Origin: Tenrec ecaudatus
Taxonomy: Eukaryota; Chordata; Mammalia; Afrosoricida; Tenrecidae
Direction: 5' to 3'
Length of the DNA: 64,000 nt
NCBI RefSeq assembly: GCF_050624435.1
Contig: NC_134539.1
Coordinates: 48,144,001-48,208,000, forward strand
The position numbers and the translations under genes are program-made. The notes beneath the pieces were generated by a model, which did no database searches, had not been told where the DNA came from, and was given only the letters and a program-made list of their open reading frames with translations. Every line of letters starts with the position of its first letter. The first letter of the stretch is position 1. Of this stretch, positions 48,033 through 61,072 are shown piece by piece.

Positions 48033-49680
48033 GTTCAACGTGTAACAATCATCCCAATGCACTGCATGTTCTGACCTCCCAGCTGACCTTCAAAATCAAA
48101 TGTCTAGCCTCCAGCTGGCGCTCTCTAGCCGTTTGGTTCCTACACATCCTAAAATTCACAGCAACAACTCTCAGACAATTTCCCTTCTCTGTGCTAGTGG
48201 CATTAACATGGTGTTTTTCTTTTATTTCCTTGTTTAATTTGGGTCCCCAACAGGCTCCAGAAACCTTCGATTCTGTCACCCTCCTGACTAACCCAAAAGA
48301 CATCACCACAGGCCTTATGTTCCAGGCGCTGGCCGAGCACCTTTCGCCCACACACAGCTCTCTGGGCTTCCTTCGTGTTCTGTCTGCTGCCTGGAGGGAG
48401 CTTCTCAGTCTGCTTGCCCATCCAGGCTACCATGTGCCACACATCGTTCTCCTATGTTAAGTACGAATGACGCTCGCTATCCACAGATCCCGAGACGGCA
48501 CTTTGTGTAGACCTCGCTTCACAATATTTATCACAGTCTGCCTGCTCTTAGTCATCCGGGGCCGTGCCTCGGTTTCCTTTTCCTCCATTCCCCTCCCTTC
48601 CTCTTTCTTTCTCCTTTGTGCACGAGGGCTCTCGGTCCGCGCACCGTGACCTGCGCACAGAAACGCTCAAAGCTCCCAGCTACACGGAACAGAGCTGACA
48701 GCGTCCCTGTAAAGTGCTCACAGGGCAAAGCCTGCTGAATTTAGAGAAGCCCAGGATCCCGCGCTGGCCTTGGACCCGGCAGGCCGCTGCGTCAAGTACA
48801 GCAGGCAGGTCTCTGTGAACACCAGCAAGCACTGGGGACAGAACGAATGCCTCCGTTTCTCCCAACAAATCATAGTCACGGTGGCAAAGCCACCCCTTAA
48901 CAAAGGGCAATTCTGTTTCAGTGGCGTGCCTCCCTTAGGAAGAGCCGCCATCTTATCATTGGTGACTGCTGAGTCTGACAGGGTCAGACAATACTCCCGC
49001 AGTGAAACTGCCCGTCTGAGTGGCCCCACCTATCGGCCCTGCTCCGGAAGAAGCAGTTGATCGGTAGAAAACCAGGCACGGATGGAAGGCCTAACAAAAG
49101 GCTCACTGATGCCAAATCTGCACACACACCCCCAAAGCCTCTGGGCCCCTGGCTGGAGAGCCCGACGAAGCAGAGCCCTCGTGGGAGTAACACTGTGCGG
49201 TGACACTGGTTGGCACGGTCGTCACACAGCTGGAAGTGGTTTTCCCAACAGCAAGCCACTGGTATCACTGGCAGGAACACTTAATTGAGTCGTGTCGGGT
49301 TGCGCTGATCCAGGAGGGCCCGGGCAGGCTCCTCTGGCTTCAGATGTCTCCCCCACTACCCACCCACCCACCCACCCAGCAAGAGCAGCCTCAGTAACCG
49401 TCTCTCTACTGTGATGGGAGTAGAGGGCGGAGGCCTGCACACACGCGTGCGCACACTCATAGACATATGTAACACATAAGCACACATATCATACACTCAT
49501 CCCACACACATGTAAACACTTACATAATACACAGACACTTTTGCAGGTTTATGTAAGCAAAAGAGCGTGTATGGAAAGCTATGTGAACAAACTGATTACA
49601 AAGGGGTTACACCAGACGGGTAAAGTTGATTCAGCAAAGGGAGATTATTACATTTATTTTACTTAGCATGTGCAGGGACC
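48033..49680. other. No gene seen; moderately GC-rich
   Basis: 48200-49450 is richer in G+C than its surroundings but has few CpGs compared with the island at 57 kb. 49357-49379 is a short cccA tandem repeat and 49435-49530 is CA-rich. Open frames lie on both strands with no recognisable family. Confidence 0.35.
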
Positions 49681-49681
49681 G

Positions 49682-49815
49682 AGGATGTATAGCCTTCCAT
49701 GGGGTTTTCAAGGGCTGCAGTCAGAAGGAAGTCCATTGGCAGGTCTTTTCTCTGCATGCCCCTGGGTGCATCGGAACTGCCAACCTCTCGGTGTGTAGCT
49801 ATTTGTACCACCATG
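49682..49815 (-). mobile_element. Afrotherian SINE, second type
   Basis: ccatggggttttcaagggct, aagtccattggcaggtcttt, cccctgggtgcatcggaact, gccaacctctcggtgtgtag: the complement of a SINE type also within the duplication at 53957. Confidence 0.65.
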
Positions 49816-50484
49816 TCTACACTGTTTGAATCATGCAGCGATCTGCAAGGTTTGATCGATAAAATGACTGAAATTAAAGCAACAGCTGTGGACAGAACCT
49901 GGCACGGGGCTACCGTTTCCAGTTGGGACCCTTTCTCCTGTGTGGCTCTCCGTCACTGAGAGACTGAAGCAAGATCACAATACGTTTGTTTAAACGCAAA
50001 GTATCAGATAGCGTGACCTCACAATCAGTCTGGCTTACGAGAGAACTCGACTGGCTCTCTTGATCTAAGCAGCCTGTCTCTCTCTAATGATGCAGATTAC
50101 TCTAGGAAGCCAGCCATAAGCCGAACATGGAAACTCAAATACAAACTGGCTGAAAACAAAAACACCCAAAATTACATGAACATAAGAAGGTTTACAAATA
50201 AAGGCACTGCAGTGTCTGCCTGTAGGCTTTGCAAAACAGGGAAACCTGAGCAAAACATGTCCGGTTTAGGAAATAAAGATCAGAGGACCAATCTGTGTCT
50301 CCTTCTCTGTGTTAAGAGGGAAAAAATTAACTGACCTCAAAGAACTGAGGCTCGTCCGAAGAAAGTACTCCCAACACTGAAGACTCCAAGTGAAGAACAC
50401 TGCCAGACTTTGAAGGCGTTGGAAGAGAACTTCAGATTTAACATCATGTGACAGAATTCACCCGCCATGAGACCAAAAAATGTA
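49816..50484. other. No gene seen
   Basis: Non-repetitive; nothing recognised. Confidence 0.3.
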
Positions 50485-50585
50485 CCATCAAACTCACTGT
50501 CATCGAGTCAATTCCAACCACAAAGGACCTGGTGGTTTAGAACGTATGACTTTGTGGTCAGCAACCCAACTCACAGCCACTACCC
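50485..50585 (-). mobile_element. AfroSINE-type SINE, internally deleted
   Basis: caaactcactgtcatcgagt and caattccaacca (tail side) are joined directly to a head-side block, gaacgtatgactttgtggtc and agcaaccc. The middle is missing. Confidence 0.55.
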
Positions 50586-52014
50586 AGCCAGGGCTCATCT
50601 CTATGAGGAGAGAGAGAAGGGGCCTCTTTCTACTGGCCGCTGCTACATGGTAGGTGCTCAAGAAACAGCTGAATGTGGAATGAATGAAGGAAGGAGCAAA
50701 TAAATGGAAACTAGAGTAATGTCCCTTTCTAGTCCTATTTTGCAGATGGAAACGGCACTTTTACTTGCCCGGGAGCCGTAAAACCAGAGATAGATACAAA
50801 GTCTCATAATACCTTTTACCTTGATCCTTTTTTTACTACTACCCCCATCACCCACCCCTTTCTCAGATCCCTATCTTTCCAGAAACTTCCTCCACCCTCA
50901 CAGCCCAACACTTCAGGGTCAGGTGCCTTTCCTGGGTGCTCTCAGAGTGTCAATATCTCAAGACAATTGTGATGCAGGATGGTCTATGAGCTCTTCCTCC
51001 AGGGTAAGACTCCTGCTATGTCACTCCCATAGCCTAAAGCCTGGCCAGGCGGCTGGAATGCAGCAGGCTGTCAATTGGATGCTCCCAAAGCTGAAGAGAG
51101 TTTGTTTCCTTGGCTCCCAGGGTGGGGTTGCTCAGCAAACAGGTAAGCCTGGCTTTACTTGTGTGGATTTACTAATCTGTAGTGAACAAACATACGAAAC
51201 TATTCATGACACTTTGGTAACTAAGCACACGTAAGCCTATGCTTACCTGATCTACCTAGGTTGTCTGCTCACAGACCTTCCTCCAAGGACAGGCATGGTG
51301 GGGTAGAATTTCAGGATGAAGTCATCTTAGGAACTGGTCACAGGGAACCAACTGAACATAAAAAGGAAACAGAGTACAGGAGACTTCCACACAATCAGAC
51401 TTGCTCCTTCGGTTTTGATATGAAGGAGAATATTCTTCTTAAATGTTTAGACACAGCCCAGTCTACCTCATGCAGTCTTGTACAGGTTTGTTTTAGCACT
51501 GGACTAAAGATAAGAGTCTACCCTGTCATTACATTATATTATTTTTTTAAAACAGTTCCATCAAAATAAAATGAATTATAATCTAAGTCCATGCATGCAA
51601 TCAAACCATGTTCTTGCATTTCAGAAAGAAATGCGAAATTTAAATGAACTTCCAGATACAAATGTATAGCTTTGATCAGCCAACAGGCGCTAATGTCAAA
51701 GTAGTCAGACAAGCTTCATCATGTGTTTGATCTATCCACAGGAGATAAATAATCATAACAACCACGTGTTTGAATGCATACTAACCTGCTGGAAGAAACA
51801 AATACCAGGGAATGAAATTAAACACCCCTCTACCCTCAAACAAAACAAACAAAAAAACAAACCCACGTCATTCTAAATGAATTATGTTCATCCTGGGTCC
51901 TTTGGACTTAGTTTGTTAAACATGACAAACCCAAGATGGCTTGAGAAAGTAATACAGACTGCCAAGAAATCATGCAAACTGTATTCAGAAGACAAGAGGC
52001 AGGTGGACTTCCGA
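50586..52014. other. No gene seen
   Basis: Non-repetitive. A 137-codon open frame at 50821-51234 (plus) has no recognisable domain. Confidence 0.35.
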
Positions 52015-52140
52015 AACCAAACCCACTGCCAATAAGTCAGTCCTGACTCACAGCGACCCTCAAGGACAGACGAGCACTGCCCTGTGGATTTCTGAGATTT
52101 TTCATCTTGTAGGAGCAGACAGCCTCGCCCTTCTCCAGTC
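52015..52140 (-). mobile_element. AfroSINE-type SINE, 3' portion
   Basis: aaacccactgccaataagtc, actcacagcgaccctcaagg and gtaggagcagacagcctcgc. The head is absent. Confidence 0.75.
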
Positions 52141-52527
52141 TCTTTTATTCACCTGTCTCCTTAGCAGTCTAGCATCTCCAAGTTGAAGAACAATTAGAGG
52201 GCTTACTTAAATCTGCCCCACATTTCTCATAGGCCCCCCACCCCACCTGTGACAAGGAGGTCTAAGGATTGTGAGAGGGACCCCCACAGAAATAATGAGC
52301 CAAACCCCTTAGTTTTAGAAATTTTTAAAACACAAATGATTAGGGGAAAACTGTTCTTAAAAGAGTATCACTCTACTGGGTTGTGCAAGCTACTTCTACT
52401 GGCCATTCAGCTCAATCAAGGCTGTCCTTTGTGTCGGTCCTCATGGGGCACACGGATCAGCACCCTCTTCCCACCCTATCCTCCGCAACCCACCCCCCCC
52501 CCATCCATTCTTGACCATCTGGAGCTT

Positions 52528-52703
52528 TGCTGGCACTGGACTGCTGTCCAAAGGTCAGCAATTCAAACCCACCGGCCGCTCAGAAGGAAAAAGATTGTTT
52601 TCTGCTCCTGCAAAGATTTACAGCCTCAGAAACTCTATATAGGGGTGCTTGGAGTTGGAATTGCCTCAATAGCAGTGGGTTTGGGTTGTTTATTTTGGGG
52701 GGG
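52528..52703 (+). mobile_element. AfroSINE-type SINE, head truncated
   Basis: ccaaaggtcagcaattcaaa, ccaccggccgctcagaagg, tgctcctgcaaagatttaca and gcctcaatagcagtgggttt. Confidence 0.8.
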
Positions 52704-52802
52704 CAGGGTTTGGTTTTTCATCCTTTACAGTTAATACTATTATTAATCCCATTTGAAAACTAATAATAATAACTTCTATTCTGCACTGTAAATGGTTAAC
52801 CA

Positions 52803-52967
52803 CTGTGGTTCAATTGATTCCCGTTGGTCAGGTTTCTGGGACTGTAAAACCTTAAGGAAGCCGACAGCCTCTGCTTTCTCCTGGGGATCAGAGCAGCTGA
52901 TGGGTTTGACCTGTCCACCTTGCAGCCAGCAGCCCAAGTCTAACCCACACTGCCAGCAGGCTTTGAG
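52803..52967 (-). mobile_element. AfroSINE-type SINE
   Basis: tcaggtttctgggactgtaa, gacagcctctgctttctcct, agctgatgggtttgacctgt and ccaccttgcagccagcagcc. Confidence 0.7.
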
Positions 52968-53438
52968 AAGCAGACCAAAAATGACGTTGTCAAAGGAGTC
53001 ATGTCAAATTAGCATAAACTGCCAGGCTCTTACCCTAACAGAACAACAACAAATATTGCCTTGTTCAGCAAAAAAAATAAAAAATAAATAACAACTATAG
53101 ATGGATATGAACCATCAAGCTCAAAATATCAGCATCAATTTTTGGCTACATTAAGTATTTCAAACATATAAAGAGCACCATCAAGTTGGAGGCATAGGGC
53201 AAGAAACCATATATTAGCTCATTCTTTCTCCTTTGTATAATCCAGACCCATCTGGTAGCAGTTTCCTAAAACCCACCAGCAAGAAATTACTGAAGAATGT
53301 GATCAAATAAAAGCCCAGTCATCCCTCCACTGTTTCACCCATCACAGTCCCTCAATATGTGTTACCTAGTTGTCTTCCTGCATCTCAGGCTTAAATAGTA
53401 CTCCCCCCACCCCCACCCCCCAGTAGCACCAAAATCTA
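52968..53438. other. No gene seen
   Basis: AT-rich, then a C-run near 53402-53422. No coding signal. Confidence 0.3.
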
Positions 53439-53439
53439 A

Positions 53440-53637
53440 ACCAAATCTGCTGTCATGGTGTCAATCTACTCACAGAGACCCTACATCACAAAATACAACT
53501 GCCCCTTAAGGTTCCTTCCGTAGAGAAGAAAACGGTCACATCTTTCTTCCTTGGAGAAGCTGGGAGGCTCAAACTTCTAGTTGGAACCTTCTGGTTAGAA
53601 GCCGAATGCTTTCATCAACTGCTCCCAGGGCTCCTCC
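53440..53637 (-). mobile_element. AfroSINE-type SINE, diverged
   Basis: aaatctgctgtcatggtgtc, actgccccttaaggttcctt, ggaaccttctggttagaagc and tcaactgctcccagggctcc. Confidence 0.65.
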
Positions 53638-53956
53638 AACAGCACAATGCCTTGAAACAACATCCAAATGTTCCCCATAATTGGACACCTTGTACCTTTC
53701 CCAGCTTCCTCTCCCTGGAATTAGGATACAGTACCTTCCTCCTCCTCTGGATCTTAGCTTTTCACATTCTCATCTTTTCAGAAATGCATCTGTTAGGTCT
53801 TTCTCGGCACCACTCTCTGGCCTGCCAGCTTTCTTGGCTCTTGGAGTGACCACTGAGTGCTATGCAGATGCTATGTATTGAAGTGACTTACAACTTTTGC
53901 CCCCTGCACTGTCATAGTTTGTCTAACCAGGTGCTGTCCAATAGATCTCACCCCCT

Positions 53957-54268
53957 GGGGAACCCACGTGTGTCAGAGTAAAATTGTACGCTGCAGATAT
54001 TCGATGGTTTCAAAGTTTATTTTGCTGAAGTAGACTGCCAGGCATTCACTTGGAGGCATCTCCAGGCGAACACAAACTCCCAATCTTTTGGTGAGCAGCC
54101 ACAAACAGTAAAGGGGAACCCACGTGTGTCAGAGTAAAATTGTACGCTGCAGATATTCGATGGTTTCAAAGTTTATTTTGCTGAAGTAGACTGCCAGGCA
54201 TTCACTTGGAGGCATCTCCAGGTGGACACAAACTCCCAATCTTTTGGTGAGCAGCCACAAACAGTAAC
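53957..54268. repeat. Recent 156-bp tandem duplication
   Basis: Positions 53957-54112 are repeated at 54113-54268 with two visible differences (aggcgaacac against aggtggacac). The unit includes a minus-strand SINE body (actgccaggcattcacttgg, cccaatcttttggtgagcag). The near identity means it is very recent, or an assembly error. Confidence 0.95.
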
Positions 54269-54721
54269 CATTGGCATCGCTCGGGAACTCCCAATAATGG
54301 TTTAAAGTCTCCCCATCATCCTTGTATTTGCCACACACAAAAAAGGAATTTAATGATTGCTTATTAAATTAAAATTTCATCCTCTTCTCCCAACCATGTG
54401 AGTGTCCATAGATATTCTCCGTGTTATAGTTAAGTAATAACACTATAGTAACTTCATGGGGTAACATGATATGTCAAAATATGAAGCCAAAATGTAGTAT
54501 AATGCGGAGTGAGCAAAACTGGAGTAGAATTTCAGACTTTAAGCCCCTAGCTTATGTTGGCATTTTTATGACAGGACATTTCACTTTTAAAATAAATCAC
54601 ATTCCTTAATTATATATGCATTTTAATACCAAAGATAATAACAACAAAGAAAAGGAAAGCAAGCAGATCTTATTATCAGGCACGGATATTAGAATCATGA
54701 CCTCACATTACATTTCATAAG
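54269..54721. other. No gene seen
   Basis: AT-rich and non-repetitive. It would be intron if the open segment that follows is an exon. Confidence 0.3.
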
Positions 54722-55093
54722 TCGTGTCACTTGGGGAACGCTTGGAGCTGGCCCAGGCAAATGATAGAGCATATTCTGTCCAGATTGCAACGTTTCTAAC
54801 TAAGCATTTGAAATTTCAAACTGAAGATCATTGTGTATCACAAGATGTAGCAAGTGAAATTTTACTTTCTTTGGATTTTTCACCAAATCTAACAGTCAGA
54901 CTAGAGTCAGTAGAAACTTCTTCGAAACTATTAGCTCCACATAAAAATAGAAATTTCAAACTGGAGGCTATTGAAAGGGCTGCCAATCGCATGGCCCACC
55001 TGTCAGCCACCCCATCAGCGACCAGGACACTAGCCGCCTTCCTCAGTACCTGCAGCACTGCGCAGAAGCAGATCCCCCAAGAGGAGGAGAGGT
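54722..55093 (+). CDS. Candidate internal coding exon, unknown gene
   Basis: An open reading segment of about 124 codons. The AG at 54720-54721 follows cattacatttcata, a weak but possible acceptor. The segment ends gaggagag before gtgaaa, a reasonable donor. In the same frame a stop (taa, 54718-54720) lies just before the acceptor and a tga just after the donor, as expected of a true exon rather than a chance frame. The protein is mixed and hydrophilic (LGERLELAQANDRAYSVQ near the start, KLEAIERAANRMAHL near residue 80), with a possible helical stretch and no signal peptide or membrane segment. I recognise no family. It could instead be an old processed copy or chance. Confidence 0.4.
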
Positions 55094-55545
55094 GAAAGGG
55101 AAAGTATATAGGTGATACCTAAAAGCCAGACTTCATGTCAATGTGAAGGGTAAGCAGGCGCACACGTTCAAATAAAAGGAGTCGAAGGCTGATGGAAAGG
55201 GCGGAACTGTTGTGAGGAGTCCCTCCTGGAGAAAGAACAGTTCATGAAAGAGGAGGAGAAAAAGAATCGACTCCCAATGCATAGCCCTTTCCTTCCAGGC
55301 ATCCTGTCTGGCTGGTTGTCTTCCATCTTGGTCCTCCTCCCTCACGTCCCTCCCAAACCAAACATGCCATGTTTCTCCATGCTCACTTATTCCTGTTCTC
55401 ACCTGGGGTATTCGTCCACCAGTTCTGAGTTATTTGGGGAGCTCCAAAGAACAGTGCAGAGCAGCAAACCCGGTCATTTTCCAGAGGAGGGAAGCAAGAC
55501 TGCGTGGGACTACCAACTGACATGCTTGTCCCACCACTCATTAAA
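55094..55545. other. No gene seen
   Basis: Non-repetitive sequence between the candidate exon and the next SINE. Confidence 0.3.
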
Positions 55546-55735
55546 AACTCACTGCTATCAGGCCGATTCCAGCTCAGCTAGGACTGGGTATATTTCCGGA
55601 TGTGGGTGTCCAAGACTAACTGTATTACCAGTAGAAAGCCCCATCTTTCTCCCACGGAGCAGCTGGTGGATTTGAACTGCTGACCTTGTGGTTAGTAGTC
55701 CAACTGGTAACCCTATGCAACACCAGGGCTCTTAC
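55546..55735 (-). mobile_element. AfroSINE-type SINE, full length
   Basis: aaactcactgctatcaggcc, gtagaaagccccatctttct, gcagctggtggatttgaact, gctgaccttgtggttagtag and caacaccagggctctt. Confidence 0.88.
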
Positions 55736-56689
55736 GGTCTCCCCACTCAAGGAATCAAATTTTGACAACCCTGGCCTCCAGCCTCATTCCTCAGCCCCGG
55801 CCTTCCCAATCCACACGACCTATTCCCTTGCTCGGTAGGTGTCTCCTTCATTGCAACATTAAGCAACGTCAGAAGAAATGTCGCTTGACATACCTACCAT
55901 ATCTGGTCAATATCTCTGAGTTTGCATTTGGGCCAATATGCTTGCTTGCCTGCCCCGACTTGGAGAATGAAGAACACAAACAACGAAGTGGCATCGTATC
56001 TCTCTGTGTGTCTGTTTTAACTGTCATTTCAACTATAGTTTGAACCAAATAACCAGAATGCTAATACACTGCCTTTTCCCTTGGGGAATCACTCTCCCCC
56101 TCTGCCAAATAGCTGCCTTCTTGCAAGAACGTCCCCGTTTTCAGTTTCCTTTCACCAGAGCTGTGGCCTCGGAATCCCAACCGTTTCTCTTCACTGCCCT
56201 GCTTTATGCAAACAGATGAAAAGCAAAGACTGGCCTAGCCCGGAGGAATAGAGTTTCTAGAATGACTGCAATTACATTATCTTCAAAATGCATGTTTACA
56301 TATACATATCTGCTTCCCAGGGGAAACAGTGCATTCACAGTGAAACCGTAAGAAGTTAGCACTCACTGGAAACTCACATTACGGAAAACCCATAGACCTC
56401 AACTGAAAGAAAGGAGGTGCCCCGCCAGGGGCAACCATCCCAGGCCCCAGTCTGCAAGGCGGCAGGCAGCCCTGGACGCGGCGGTCTTGCACATCAGGGG
56501 CCAAATGGCAGCAAGAACCAACTTTAAATTCCATTCACAACCAATTAGTTGCACGCAAACCAAAGGAGCCCACCGATTTCAAAACCATCCACTCAAAGTC
56601 AGGTCCCTCCCTGGCCTTACCCAGTTGTTACTTGCTAAGCCTGTTTCTTCTCTGGGAAGAAAGCTTAGTAGAAGTCCTCGGTCCAGAAG
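55736..56689. other. No gene seen; upstream flank of CpG island
   Basis: Non-repetitive, with G+C rising toward 56400. No recognised exon. Confidence 0.3.
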
Positions 56690-58700
<2,011 letters not shown>

Positions 58701-59076
58701 CAGGAAGGAGATGGAAAGTTTTCAAGCCTCCAGTGAGGTTTGCTTTGAAGGGACCATGACCATCTCCTGCCAGTGGACTGCTCAGAACCTTGACCGAGCT
58801 CGCCAGCGGTTTTCACCGGATGCTCCAGGCTGCGCCCTGGCAGCAAGTCAGGACTATCTAAAGCCGTTTCCTTTTTTAAATAATCTCCTTTCCCTTCTCG
58901 AAAAGCAACTTTCCCTGCTTCGGCTTGCCCATCCTTTCTACCAGCGTATGAGTCGTTTCCTTTAACCCCCTTAGAATAAGAGAAATTACAACTGTTTATA
59001 TCGAGTGTGACATGCTCGTGCAGAAAGTTCACATACATAAACCTAGAAATAAAAAGCGACTCCCTTAGCTCACCAA
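58701..59076. other. No gene seen
   Basis: The right edge of the CpG island grades into AT-rich sequence. A plus-strand open frame extends from the island to 58965 with no recognisable domain. Confidence 0.3.
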
Positions 59077-59290
59077 TAGGAGCTATGGTGGTGTAAGGGT
59101 TACTCGCTGAGTTGTTCACCACAAGGTCCACAGTTTGAAAATCACCAGCTGCGCCCAGGGAGAAAGACAGTACTTTCTCCTTCCATAAAGAGTTATGTTC
59201 TCAGAAACTCACAGGGACAATTCTACCCTGTCCCACAGGGCCGCTATGAATCAGCATCTACCTGATGGCGGTGAGTTTGGTTTGGGGGTT
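59077..59290 (+). mobile_element. AfroSINE-type SINE, full length
   Basis: aggagctatggtggtgtaag, caaggtccacagtttgaaaa, tttctccttccataaagagt, cagaaactcacagggacaat and atggcggtgagtttggtttg. Confidence 0.88.
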
Positions 59291-59443
59291 GTCTCACAAA
59301 TAATTGGAAGGATTGGTTTTGAAACTCTTAAAAAATATTGTATTCGGATGAATGGGGGGATGTTCACTATAAGGTCTAAGTATTATATCGCTATAAGAAA
59401 AGAAAAATATATACTGAAGAGATTTCCTTTTCAACCACATTAT

Positions 59444-59590
59444 TGTTAGGTGCCTTGTGCCTTCCCAACTCACAGCGACCCTATGGCCAACAGAGAACAC
59501 TGCCTGATTCTGTACCATCTCACAAGCTTGCCTATGTTTGAGCCCATTGTTGCAGCCACTGTGTCAATCCATCTCACTGTGAGCTTTAGT
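59444..59590 (-). mobile_element. RTE-derived 3' end / SINE, minus strand
   Basis: ttgttaggtgccttgtgcct, agcgaccctatggccaacag, atgtttgagcccattgttgc and agccactgtgtcaatccatc. Same family as 46388-46560 and 26883-27000. Confidence 0.75.
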
Positions 59591-59638
59591 AATCAGCTTT
59601 CTCTTGTCTCCTCCCCATTACACACTCTACTTACTGTT

Positions 59639-59692
59639 CAAACTCACTCACTGGCGTCAAGTTGATTGTGACTCATGCCTTAGGGTTCTCAA
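59639..59692 (-). mobile_element. AfroSINE-type SINE tail fragment
   Basis: aaactcactcactggcgtca, agttgattgtgactcatgcc only. Confidence 0.55.
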
Positions 59693-59929
59693 TACCAATA
59701 TTTCCATATCTGATGCCAAGAATCTTTCAAAACGTAAATATTAGGAATGTTCCCATAAGAGAAATTATAATGGGATCTATTATCAAATAGCAATGATGTC
59801 TCCAAAGGGAACCAGAGACAACTATAAACCATAGATATAGGAATGGATTTTGTACTCTCACTTATTTCCAGCCTCAATCTAAGAATAATTCGTTCCTCTG
59901 AACTGGCCCTACACAATATTCACTCTCAT

Positions 59930-60725
59930 GAAGAGAACACAGAAGATACGGGTGCGATAGCAAAGCCTGGTGAAGAAAGCAGATGGTGCCACAATCGTAA
60001 AGAATAGTCTGGGGTCCTCAAACCTTGTCTTAAAACAAACAGCCATCTAACTGAGGCATCGACTAAGTCCACAAGGAAAAAGCCCACCCGCCTTGGTGAT
60101 CAAAGGATGGTAAATAATAAAACCCCAATCTGAAGGAGGGAACGCCATCCAGAGCTTGAATTCTGAAAACCAGATTTGCAGAAGGCTGGGAATGACAGCA
60201 GAAACCCCACATCCATTTGTAGTGTCCTGTTAGGGATTAAGCCACTGGTAAATATCCTCTGACCATAGTCGAGAGATGTGAATGGCCTTGCTATCAGACC
60301 GGGAGCATTGTAAAGTTGGTTATAGCAGTTAGGTTAGAGTGTAACTCCTTATCATTTGATCTTTCTCTAGACTCATTCTAAAGTTGTACCCGTTTTTAAT
60401 ATTTTCTGCTCTCTTTTCAATTGAGGTTGTACTCCTTTTTGTTTTGTCATTGTTGGGTTGTTTGTTGTTTTTGTTTTGTATGATTTTCTGTGTATGAAAT
60501 CCAGGATAGATATCTAGAGAAAGTAACTAGATTAATAATTACCAAGGGACAATGCAGGAAAAGTTGGGGGGTAGAGGGAATGGGAACTAACAGCAGTGAG
60601 TATGAGAAAGAAGAAAATATTCTGAAATTCGTTGTGGTGATTATTACATTAGCCGACTTAATATTACCTTACTGAAATTAAATTGTATGATAATGTGAAT
60701 TATATGCTAACAAAACTATATTTTA
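59930..60725 (+). mobile_element. Older L1 3' UTR and 3' end, plus strand
   Basis: agcagatggtgccacaatcg, aaacagccatctaactgagg, gtatgaaatccaggatagat and gaattatatgctaacaaaac follow the afrotherian L1 3' UTR order. It ends near 60725 without a clear target duplication. The copy at 31211 is of the same kind. Confidence 0.7.
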
Positions 60726-60870
60726 ATTCCCCATAAAGAAAAAGTAGAGAATGAAAATGCTTTTTGCCTACTCCACAGTATAAATATTTTCCAATATACT
60801 CCTTTTGTCTATTTTTGAAGGAATAGAGCTGTTTCTGCTTTGTCTATGTTCACTATCTCACCTATTCAGA
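60716..60870 (+). repeat. Direct repeat, copy 1
   Basis: ttttaattccccataaagaa through ggaatagagctgtttctgct to about 60870; about 150 bp that recur at 63597-63760 in the same orientation with roughly one difference in five to six bases. Its left edge meets the L1 3' end. Confidence 0.8.
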
Positions 60871-61072
60871 AGAGCCCAGGTAGTGTAGTGGATTAAATTG
60901 GGCTGCTACCATAAGGTCAACAATTTGAACACATTGGTTCTCTAAGGTAGAAAGAACAGACTCGCTGCTCCAGTAAAGACTTGCAGTTTTGAAACACAAA
61001 GAGGTCATTCTGCTCTGCCCTATAGGGACACTGTGTTAGCATTGACTCAATGGCGTTGGCTTTGGCTTGGTA
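60871..61072 (+). mobile_element. AfroSINE-type SINE, full length
   Basis: agagcccaggtagtgtagtg, ccataaggtcaacaatttga, gctgctccagtaaagacttg, ctgccctatagggacactgt and atggcgttggctttggcttg. Confidence 0.88.

Noticed and set aside
50821-51234. 137-codon open frame, plus strand
   Set aside because: No domain, no stop-bounded splice pattern like that at 54722, and composition like the flanks.
52249-52734. 161-codon open frame, plus strand
   Set aside because: Its second half is translated SINE sequence (52528-52703). No protein-like motif in the first half.
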